Source of the DNA: Candidatus Fimimorpha faecalis
GTDB taxonomy: Bacteria; Bacillota; Clostridia; Lachnospirales; Lachnospiraceae
Reading direction: 5' to 3'
Length of the DNA stretch: 47,449 nt
Assembly: GCA_018712075.1 (NCBI GenBank)
Contig: DVHN01000051.1
Coordinates: forward strand, 1 to 47,449
Below, piece after piece: positions 7,372 through 14,562 of the stretch. A model generated the notes under the pieces. The model did not search any database. It was not told the DNA's origin and saw only the letters and a program-made list of their open reading frames with translations. The translations under genes and the position numbers were made by a program. Position 1 is the stretch's first letter, and each line of letters opens with the position of its first letter.

Positions 7372-9828
7372 TTAACTAAAATCAGATATTTTTTTTATCA
7401 TTGCAATGATTCTGCTTGCACATGCACGAATGTCTTTTTCAGAAAGTTTTCCTTCTTCATATGCTTTCCGAATATTTTCATCATCACAAATATTTCCAGG
7501 CATAATCATATCATTACCAGCAGCCACGCATTTCCATGGAATACTTCCATCTTCTGGAACTGTCGTATTCCAGTCTGACATAATAACGCCCTCAAATCCC
7601 CATTCTTCTCGAGCAACTACCGTACATAAATCTCTGCTATTTGCAGAATGAACTCCATTAATCAAATTATAGGAAGTCATTATCGCTTGAGGCGCACTGT
7701 TTTTTACAGCAATTTCAAAACCTCGCAAATATATCTCACGCAACGTCCGTTCCGATATACATACATTTACTCCCATACGGTTGTCTTCTTGATTGTTGCA
7801 AGAAAAATGTTTGATTGTAACACCGCATCCAGACTGGCTTTGGACTCCCTGTGTGACAGCCACAGCCATCATCCCTGATAATAATGGATCTTCCGAAAAA
7901 TATTCAAAGTTTCGGCCACAAAGAGGGTTTCTCTGTATATTCATCCCTGGAGCCAACCAAAGATCTACTTGGAATTCCTTCATTTCCTCTGCAATGGCCT
8001 GTCCAAATTTCTTGACTAACGCCATATCCCATGTTTGTGCTAACGCAGTGCCGACTGGAAATGCCGTACAATATTGATAATACGTATCTGCATTTTCGTG
8101 ATTTTCTAATGGAATTAAAAATCCATTTTCCAATGACCCCAATACTCCAGTACCGTAAACGGTATCATGCTCTTTATCCACTTGATAACTCTGTCTAAGC
8201 CGCAATCCAGCTGGTCCATCTGCCATAATCAGCGAACGAATCCCATATTTTTCTTCTAACGCTTCTGTAGTTTCACCCGCAGAACCTGGCACACGAACGC
8301 CAGATGAACCAAGTGTACTCGTACCAACGGTTATATTTCCGTATAAAAGCGGAATCAATTCTTCTACTGGATAGCTACATTCAACAGGTTCTTTATATGG
8401 TTTTTTCTGCTCCATATGTGGCAGAAATTCATATACTGGTACGTTACATTGTTTTCCTTCCTCCAACCATAATCCTTCCTGTTCTACCGCATATTGAGCA
8501 GACGCTAGTCTTTCAAAATTTTCTTTCTGTATACAAATCTTATGCGTTTTTTCAATAATACTATCTTCAGAAACGTTAATAAAGGCAGACAGCTTTGTAG
8601 CAGCAGAACTATTCCCAATCCATATTCCATAAATTCCTTTTTCTACTCGCCACTCCTGCTGTGTTTCCGAAAAGACTGCCAGTTGTTTCTGATGAATCTG
8701 TATCGAAATAGTTTCACTCTCTCCTGGCTGTAGCAAATCAGTTTTTGCAAAACCTATCAGTCTCTGGTACTCTTTTGTCATTCCGCTTTGTGGAAGCGTC
8801 GCATAAACCTGCACTACTTCTCTTCCAGCAAACTTCTCTCCTGTATTTTCCACCAAAACCGTTAGCTGCATGGAATGTTCTTTTATTTGTAATTCCTGGA
8901 AATCTATTTTAAAGGATGTATAAGAAAGACCATACCCAAATGGAAACAGTGGCTCCACACCAAAACTGTCAAAATACCGATACCCGACGTAGATCTCTTC
9001 TCCATACTCTTCCTTTTCTAAATCGCCATTAAGATAACTGTAATTTGAAGCAAAAGGATAATCTTCATATCTTCTAGCCCACGTTGCCGTCAGCTTTCCT
9101 TCTGGTACAGCTTTTCCATAAAGGATGTCTGCAACGGCATATCCTCCTTCCTGACCTGGTTGAGAAATATTCAAAACAGCACAAATATTTTCTGCTTCCC
9201 GAAGAATATCCGTAATTTCAACTGGTCCCCCAGCATTTATAATCAAAATCATTGGAATTCCATATGAATTAAGATAATGGATATCCTCTCTTTCTTTCAA
9301 ACTCAAGTAGTAATCTCCCTTTTCCAGTTTTCGATCCTTTCCCTCGCCTGAAATTCTGCTAATAACATATATTATTGATAAAGCCCCTTCTAAATCCTTC
9401 TCTATAATTTGACGTCCTTCTGGAAAATCAAACGGATTCGCCGCATATGCATCAAATGGATTTTCTAGCTTTTTGGCTTCTTCTAAAACCTTCTCTTTCC
9501 ACTGTTGTCTGGCATCTTCATAACGTTTCTCATAATCTTGTATCCAGTTTTCACTTGTAATGATAGCTCCAGCTTCTTTCATTCCTTGGTAAATGGATAC
9601 ATTTCTTCGATTATTGACATCTCCCGAACCGATTCCTCCTTTTACCGTTTTTTCTGCACCATTTCCAAATATTGCGACTGGATCAGATATATTAAGTGGA
9701 AGAACTGCTTCATTTTTTAATAAGACAATTCCCTCCACTGCTACTTTTCTCGCCAGGCATTGGTGTTCCCGTTCACGAGCTGATAATGCCGCAGTCTTAC
9801 TGCCACTATGTTTCCATTCTTTTAACAT
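7372..9828 (-). CDS. GH3 beta-glucosidase, domain-permuted type
   Basis: This intracellular family 3 glycosidase (818 aa, no signal peptide) probably removes glucose from beta-glucan oligosaccharides. The domain order is swapped. The protein begins with the alpha/beta sandwich that is normally C-terminal (ARKVAVEGIVLLKNEAVLPLN, about 1-300), continues with the Fn3-like domain (about 305-410) and ends with the TIM barrel (about 520-818). Barrel motifs are MADGPAGLRLRQ, NIQRNPLCGRNFEYFSEDP, IKHFSCNNQEDNR and GVIMSDWNTT; the Asp of SDW (about residue 752) is the nucleophile. This order is known from Ruminococcus albus and Butyrivibrio beta-glucosidases. It is the last gene of the ABC-importer operon, after a hairpin. 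AGGAGA precedes ATG 9828. Exact linkage preference is not readable. Confidence 0.93.
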   Translation of the reverse strand: MLKEWKHSGSKTAALSAREREHQCLARKVAVEGIVLLKNEAVLPLNISDPVAIFGNGAEKTVKGGIGSGDVNNRRNVSIYQGMKEAGAIITSENWIQDYEKRYEDARQQWKEKVLEEAKKLENPFDAYAANPFDFPEGRQIIEKDLEGALSIIYVISRISGEGKDRKLEKGDYYLSLKEREDIHYLNSYGIPMILIINAGGPVEITDILREAENICAVLNISQPGQEGGYAVADILYGKAVPEGKLTATWARRYEDYPFASNYSYLNGDLEKEEYGEEIYVGYRYFDSFGVEPLFPFGYGLSYTSFKIDFQELQIKEHSMQLTVLVENTGEKFAGREVVQVYATLPQSGMTKEYQRLIGFAKTDLLQPGESETISIQIHQKQLAVFSETQQEWRVEKGIYGIWIGNSSAATKLSAFINVSEDSIIEKTHKICIQKENFERLASAQYAVEQEGLWLEEGKQCNVPVYEFLPHMEQKKPYKEPVECSYPVEELIPLLYGNITVGTSTLGSSGVRVPGSAGETTEALEEKYGIRSLIMADGPAGLRLRQSYQVDKEHDTVYGTGVLGSLENGFLIPLENHENADTYYQYCTAFPVGTALAQTWDMALVKKFGQAIAEEMKEFQVDLWLAPGMNIQRNPLCGRNFEYFSEDPLLSGMMAVAVTQGVQSQSGCGVTIKHFSCNNQEDNRMGVNVCISERTLREIYLRGFEIAVKNSAPQAIMTSYNLINGVHSANSRDLCTVVAREEWGFEGVIMSDWNTTVPEDGSIPWKCVAAGNDMIMPGNICDDENIRKAYEEGKLSEKDIRACASRIIAMIKKISDFS

Positions 9829-9865
9829 AATATATTCTCCTCTTTATAAAATTCCAAATAGAATA

Positions 9866-9920
9866 AAAAAACTGTCATAGTTTTTCTCCAATTAAATGGG
9901 GACTTTCTATGACAGTTTTT
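9866..9920 (-). terminator. Terminator-like hairpin between ABC permease and GH3 gene
   Basis: AAAACTGTCATAG (ending 9880) pairs with CTATGACAGTTTT (from 9907), with T-runs on both sides. On the minus strand it ends the importer transcript 37 bases before the GH3 start. That leaves little room for a separate GH3 promoter, so partial read-through is likely. Confidence 0.8.
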
Positions 9921-9937
9921 ATCATAGCATAGCTTTT

Positions 9938-10783
9938 TTATTCCTTAACACCGCCAAGTGTCACTCCTGCTATAATATACTTAGAAAGAATAAGGTACAC
10001 AATAATAATTGGTATAATTGCAACCGTAATCATCGTATAAATTTTTCCCATGTCAAAATTCATATAATCTGCACCTCGAAGTGTAGCAATCAAAATTGGA
10101 ACGGTCATCTTTTCTTTCGACTGAATTACAAGAGCTGGAACAAAGTAATTATTCCATGAACCAACAAATGAGAAAATAGCCTGTACTGCAATAGCAGGTT
10201 TCATAATTGGAAGTACCACTCTATTAAACGTCATAAATTCTCCAGAACCATCAATTCTTGCTGCTTCTACCAAAGATAGCGGGAGAGATGACTGTAAGTA
10301 GCTATACATAAAGTAGAAGATAGCAGGAGATGCAATCGAAGGTATAATCAATGGCAGTAACGAATCATACATACCCATATTCGTAACCAAACGCAAGAAT
10401 CCCATCGCCGTAACTTGAGTTGGCATAACTAGAATGGCCATAATAAACGTAAACGCTGCTTTTTTCGCTTTAAAATCATATGCATACAAACCATATGCTG
10501 TCAATGATGAAAAATATGTACAAAGTGCAGCAGAGCATCCTGATACAATTAAACTATTCACAATTCCTCTAAACATTGGAAAACTTCCATCATTAGCAAC
10601 ATTTTTTAAATTTTCCAAAAGGTATGTCCCTGGAATAGCCGAAAATCCTTTCTGCAAATCTCCATGAGACCGTGTTGAATTAACGATCAGTATATAGAAG
10701 AAAAACAGACATAAAAATGATAAAATAATAAGTACTACATGAGCTAAAATACTCTGTACATGTTTTGGTTTTTTTGATTTCAT
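9938..10783 (-). CDS. Sugar ABC transporter permease, MalG type
   Basis: This 281-residue inner-membrane protein has about six helices and the MalG-type EAA loop (LVEAARIDGSGEFMTFNRVVLPIMKPA) that contacts the ATPase. It pairs with the MalF-type permease 15 bases upstream and the binding protein before that. No ATPase gene is present, as is usual for Bacillota carbohydrate importers of the CUT1 class that share one MsmK-type ATPase. Start ATG 10783 follows GGAGGAGATGG. Given the flanking glycosidases the cargo is most likely a beta-gluco-oligosaccharide; this is inference from context. Confidence 0.92.
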   Translation of the reverse strand: MKSKKPKHVQSILAHVVLIILSFLCLFFFYILIVNSTRSHGDLQKGFSAIPGTYLLENLKNVANDGSFPMFRGIVNSLIVSGCSAALCTYFSSLTAYGLYAYDFKAKKAAFTFIMAILVMPTQVTAMGFLRLVTNMGMYDSLLPLIIPSIASPAIFYFMYSYLQSSLPLSLVEAARIDGSGEFMTFNRVVLPIMKPAIAVQAIFSFVGSWNNYFVPALVIQSKEKMTVPILIATLRGADYMNFDMGKIYTMITVAIIPIIIVYLILSKYIIAGVTLGGVKE

Positions 10784-10798
10784 CGTCCATCTCCTCCT

Positions 10799-11734
10799 TT
10801 ATTTGCCTTTTTTCGTTACTTTCTTAGAATGTTCTCCATTATTTCCATTTGTCATCTTATATACAAAGAAACAGAGAATTGCACTTACAATAAATAAGTA
10901 TACGGATAATGCACCTGCCATACCATAGTTTCTACTCTTCAAATGGCTATTCAAGAACATAATCAAAGTCATTGAAGTACGATCTGGATTTCCTTGACCA
11001 TTTGTAAGGATTTGAGGTACATCGAACATCTGTAAACCACCAATAATAGATGTAATCAGAGTATATGCCAAAATTGGTCTGATCAATGGAAGCGTAATGT
11101 AGAAGAATCGCTTACTACTAGTACATCCATCCAACTCACATGCTTCAAATATATCTGGACTAATACCCATTATCGCAGCCATAAGCATAATCGTTGTATT
11201 TCCAAACCACATCAAAAAGTTCATCAATCCAACTAATGATCTAGTTCCAAATACGGATCCAAGAAAATCAATTGGTTCCTTAATCCATCCTACTGAAGTT
11301 AAAATTGAATTAATTGGTCCATTGGTAGAAAACATTGCAAAGAATAACATTGCGAATGCAGATGCCATGATTAGATTTGGCAGATAAATAATAACTTTGA
11401 AAAACTGTTTACCATGAATTTTCAAACGAATATCTGTAAACCAGTTTGCAAGAAGTAATGCAACCACAATCTGCGGAACAAATCCAATTACCCATAAAAT
11501 CAATGTGTTGCCTGCATATTTCAGCATATCTGATTTCAAAAGGCTGATATAATTTTCTAATCCAATGAATTTAGGACCTATTTCTTTAATTCCAGATCGA
11601 TAATACTCAAAAAAGCTGTATCGAATCGTGTCAATCAAAGGAATGAATGAAAAAATAAAAAAACATACGAAAAATGGAAGAATAAATATGTATCCCCATT
11701 TAGCATAGCTGACACTTTTGCGCTTTTTTTTCAT
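10799..11734 (-). CDS. Sugar ABC transporter permease, MalF type
   Basis: A 311-residue CUT1 permease with six predicted helices. It begins with a Lys/Arg-rich cytoplasmic end and carries the EAA motif IFEACELDGCTSSKRFFYITLPLIRPI. It forms the heterodimeric channel with the MalG-type protein just downstream. ATG 11734 is preceded by AAGGGG. A 70-bp gap separates it from the binding-protein gene; I see no strong hairpin there. Confidence 0.92.
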   Translation of the reverse strand: MKKKRKSVSYAKWGYIFILPFFVCFFIFSFIPLIDTIRYSFFEYYRSGIKEIGPKFIGLENYISLLKSDMLKYAGNTLILWVIGFVPQIVVALLLANWFTDIRLKIHGKQFFKVIIYLPNLIMASAFAMLFFAMFSTNGPINSILTSVGWIKEPIDFLGSVFGTRSLVGLMNFLMWFGNTTIMLMAAIMGISPDIFEACELDGCTSSKRFFYITLPLIRPILAYTLITSIIGGLQMFDVPQILTNGQGNPDRTSMTLIMFLNSHLKSRNYGMAGALSVYLFIVSAILCFFVYKMTNGNNGEHSKKVTKKGK

Positions 11735-11804
11735 AAATGATAACCCCTTTCCATAAAAATCAACATATTAGCCAATTTTATAATACGGCATTTTATGTAT
11801 CCTT

Positions 11805-13181
11805 TTATTCTGGCCATTGAACTTCTGTAATGTCAGGATAACGTTCCTGAATGGCTATCTCAAAATTTTCTTTTGCTCTGTCAAAATCGATATTTCCCTG
11901 GAAATAATCTCCGAATGAATTCTGAATCAATTCTACACATCCTTGATCATAGGAGGAAAGAGGAGCCATTTTAATATTTTCTGCAACTGGTGCAAAATAT
12001 TTGTATGCATTCTGTCCACCAAGGAAGTCTGATGCAAATTCTTCATCATTATCTGCTACTTCCTGCATTCCACTTACGGTATTTGTAAAGTCAAGATAAT
12101 CTTTTGAAATCTTTAATAAATTATCTTTATTAGCAGTGAGGGAAAGAATAATGTCTTTTACATGTTCTACATTATCGGTACCAGTTGCTGCATGAATATA
12201 AGAACCACCCCAATTGTATTCCTGTGGTGGATTGGTTACTCCCCATGCTCCATCTTCACCATCCCAGTTAGGTTTCAATGTAAAATCAATTCCCCATGCT
12301 GGCATTAAAAATGCGAAAACATTTGAAGAAGCACTCATTGCTTTATTCCAGTCATCATTGAACTGACCTTTTACTGTTTTATCAAAATATCCTGCATCCA
12401 GCCATTCTTTTGAATCATTAATCCAATCCATAATAGTCTGATTTACTTTGATCACTGTTTCTCCATCAGTAACCCATGGTTCGTCAATACTATTTCCATA
12501 AAGACGGAATGTATCTGCATAGGAAGAGAACGTAAAGTAGCCTTTTTCTTTCAACTCTTCCGCCGTTTCCTTTAAAGTATCCCAATCTTTTACCTTTTCA
12601 CCTACGGCTTCTGGATCATCTGTACCGAATACATCTTTTGCTATATCACGACGATATACTAATAATCCTGGACAGCACTGCCATGTGGAACCTCTTTGAA
12701 CACCGTTTTGATCCGATGCAGTAGTTTTTGTAAAATCATACTGATCTTTGAGATCTGTATCTGGATCAATACCCAAATCCTCTAGTGGAATAGCAACATC
12801 TGCATCCGCATCTGTGTACTTGAAAACATAATCCGTTTCCGATAAAAAGATATCTACTTTATCATCCGCAGCTGCATCTGCCTGATTCAAAAGCGCCTCA
12901 TCAAGTTTTTGTTGATACACACCATCCTGATTTGGATTGATAATCCAATGAATCTCTGTTCCATCCTTTAACGTTGTTACTGTACCATCTTCAGAACTTC
13001 CTTCCACTTCCGGATAAATGGCTTCCAGTCTAGTACGAAATTCATCATTCCAACTGTAGATATTGATAACTTTTCCTTCTGCTGCTGAATCTGATCCGTT
13101 TCCATTATTTCCTCCGCATCCTGATAGCAATCCAGCAACTGTTGCAGTTGTCATTAAAACAGCAAATATTTTCTTTTTCAT
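11805..13181 (-). CDS. Extracellular solute-binding lipoprotein of the sugar ABC importer
   Basis: The first gene of the importer operon, 458 aa. The lipoprotein signal MKKKIFAVLMTTATVAGLLSGC has a clear lipobox (LLSGC), followed by a Gly/Asn/Ser-rich flexible linker. The mature part fits cluster-B sugar-binding proteins (family SBP_bac_1): a YSWNDEFRTRLEAIYP start and many Trp/Tyr/Asp residues that would stack on sugar rings. It delivers the oligosaccharide to the two permeases. AGGAGG precedes ATG 13181. Upstream is a promoter whose box and spacing match that of the GH16 gene (see 13232-13293), so the ligand is probably a product of that enzyme. Confidence 0.92.
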   Translation of the reverse strand: MKKKIFAVLMTTATVAGLLSGCGGNNGNGSDSAAEGKVINIYSWNDEFRTRLEAIYPEVEGSSEDGTVTTLKDGTEIHWIINPNQDGVYQQKLDEALLNQADAAADDKVDIFLSETDYVFKYTDADADVAIPLEDLGIDPDTDLKDQYDFTKTTASDQNGVQRGSTWQCCPGLLVYRRDIAKDVFGTDDPEAVGEKVKDWDTLKETAEELKEKGYFTFSSYADTFRLYGNSIDEPWVTDGETVIKVNQTIMDWINDSKEWLDAGYFDKTVKGQFNDDWNKAMSASSNVFAFLMPAWGIDFTLKPNWDGEDGAWGVTNPPQEYNWGGSYIHAATGTDNVEHVKDIILSLTANKDNLLKISKDYLDFTNTVSGMQEVADNDEEFASDFLGGQNAYKYFAPVAENIKMAPLSSYDQGCVELIQNSFGDYFQGNIDFDRAKENFEIAIQERYPDITEVQWPE

Positions 13182-13204
13182 TGTTTATACCTCCTAATTT
13201 TTTT

Positions 13205-13216
13205 AAGTGCGCACTT
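13205..13216. promoter_or_regulatory. Short perfect palindrome in the leader of the importer operon
   Basis: AAGTGCGCACTT is a perfect 12-bp palindrome between the -10 element and the ribosome binding site of the binding-protein gene. It could be an operator for a second regulator. It is not conserved in the otherwise similar GH16 leader, so its meaning is uncertain. Confidence 0.35.
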
Positions 13217-13231
13217 TATTAAGATGAAATT

Positions 13232-13293
13232 ATTATAGCTCAATTAAAACATAGGATATATTATAAATTTCACAAAAATATCATATTTATGAC
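13232..13293 (-). promoter_or_regulatory. Promoter of the importer operon with AraC-type boxes
   Basis: TATAAT lies at 13232-13237 with no good -35, implying an activator. Box 1, AAAATATCATATTTATGAC (plus strand, 13275-13293), begins 38 bp from the -10. A weaker direct-repeat partner (13258-13273) lies about one 20-bp step closer. The GH16 promoter has box 1 with 18 of 19 matching bases at the same distance. An inverted copy of 18 bases of the box occurs at 13319-13336. Binding by the AraC protein at 13402-14169 is inferred. Confidence 0.7.
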
Positions 13294-13318
13294 TATTTTT
13301 TGTTATATTTCTTTTACA

Positions 13319-13336
13319 TCATAAATATGATATTTT
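13319..13336 (-). repeat. Inverted copy of the regulatory box
   Basis: TCATAAATATGATATTTT is the exact reverse complement of bases 13275-13292, giving an 18-bp perfect inverted repeat with a 26-bp gap in the region between the binding-protein gene and the AraC gene. Confidence 0.7.
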
Positions 13337-13401
13337 TATACGCTTTTTTATTTATATAATCTTGTAATTAGGCAGAAAAACAGAAATGACTTAACTATTG
13401 T

Positions 13402-14169
13402 TTAGTTCGAATTTTTGTCAGATTCAATATCCCATTGAACCATATAATATTCATCACGATATTTTTTTGGAGTCATTCCCACTACTTCACGAAACTGCTG
13501 GATAAAATGGCTCTGCGAAGAAAATGACAGTCTATTAGCAATCTCAATCATAGAATAATCACTAAATCTAAGTAAGTTTTTTGCTACATCAATTTTCTGT
13601 CTTCTTATATATACGCTAACAGAAACTCCAGTTTCTTTTTTAAATAAACGAGACAGATAGCTTGCTGAAACTCCAAGTTCATTTGCAAGGTCTTCGATTG
13701 TAATACGATCTTTTACATGAGCATAAATATATTCTTTGCATGCATTTATATGTTTGGAATCTGTGTTAAGATGTACATATTTACACATTTTTTTTGTATA
13801 ATCCATGACCATTTCATCGTGTAATTTCTGAATTTCTTTCTCTGTATGAATATCATCCAATTTTTGAATATAAAAATCACTTAAACGAAATGCTTTCTCC
13901 AATTCCATACCATTTTGTCTGCATAATCGTGTAATTATTGCAGTTGTAATAACAAAATGATACTTCAAATTCGTTACTGGATTTCTCGAAAGGACTCCAA
14001 CTCCCTCATCCTCTATAAATCGTTCTTGTTCACAATTTTCTTTGACTTTATCAATATCTCCATTCGCCACCGCTTTGTAGAATAGAAATTCTTCTGTCAT
14101 TTCTCTATGTTTAATTTCATCCATGTTGTCATCTGCTTCTAATAGAAACCATTCATTTCTGTAACTCAT
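13402..14169 (-). CDS. AraC-family regulator of the beta-glucan locus
   Basis: This 255-residue protein has the AraC double helix-turn-helix at its C-terminus (ITIEDLANELGVSASYLSRLFKKETG, then FSSQSHFIQQFREVVGMTPKKYR). Its N-terminal ~130 residues are helical, not the usual cupin. They include the segment VLSRNPVTNLKYHFVITTAIITRLCRQ, a type I associate with other Bacillota AraC proteins. It lies between the importer operon and the GH94 genes, so it is the natural candidate for the factor that reads the shared box. ATG 14169 follows AGAGTGTGG. Its own promoter region carries a copy of the ATGATATTTT core (14334-14343), suggesting autoregulation. Confidence 0.88.
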   Translation of the reverse strand: MSYRNEWFLLEADDNMDEIKHREMTEEFLFYKAVANGDIDKVKENCEQERFIEDEGVGVLSRNPVTNLKYHFVITTAIITRLCRQNGMELEKAFRLSDFYIQKLDDIHTEKEIQKLHDEMVMDYTKKMCKYVHLNTDSKHINACKEYIYAHVKDRITIEDLANELGVSASYLSRLFKKETGVSVSVYIRRQKIDVAKNLLRFSDYSMIEIANRLSFSSQSHFIQQFREVVGMTPKKYRDEYYMVQWDIESDKNSN

Positions 14170-14455
14170 AAAACCACACTCTCTTTACCTTCGTTAATGA
14201 CTTTTCTCACTAGCTAAACTATTAGTTATTTCAATTAACTTTCTGTTAGCAATTATAATGGGACGTTAATCATTGTTTGTTGCTCCTACTATTCATCATT
14301 TGCATATTTTCAACAAATTATTCTGTGAAGCAAATGATATTTTCATGAAAAACATCATATCATATATATGAATCAATGTCAATATTGTGCATTTTTCCAA
14401 ATCAAACTTATAAAAGATTTTTATCGTGATATTTTTTTCAGTTTTTTACACAAAG
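14170..14455 (-). promoter_or_regulatory. Upstream region of the AraC gene, long leader
   Basis: With the terminator at 14456-14517 this fills the 393-base gap before the GH94 genes; no gene is seen. It holds the AraC promoter at 14354-14382, giving a leader of about 175 bases. A second possible -10 (TATAAT, 14252-14257) has a poor -35. An imperfect palindrome covers 14334-14358. Confidence 0.5.
14354..14382 (-). promoter_or_regulatory. Promoter of the AraC gene, overlapped by a palindrome
   Basis: TTGACA (14377-14382), 17-bp spacer, TATGAT (14354-14359) on the minus strand: a near-consensus promoter. The imperfect palindrome 14334-14358 overlaps the -10 and start point and includes the core shared with the importer promoter. 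Confidence 0.7.
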
Positions 14456-14517
14456 AAACCCTTTCCCAGGCAGCAAGTATTTCACTTATCTGCCCAAAAA
14501 AGGGTTTATCAATTACT
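14456..14517 (-). terminator. Terminator after the GH94 genes
   Basis: AAACCCTTT plus GGCAG (14456-14473) pairs with CTGCC plus AAAGGGTTT (14500-14517), with one internal bulge. On the minus strand a moderately T-rich stretch follows. Confidence 0.7.
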
Positions 14518-14562
14518 CTATCCTTTCTTGTTTTTTGTTTTTGTTGTTATATGACAGCAGTA

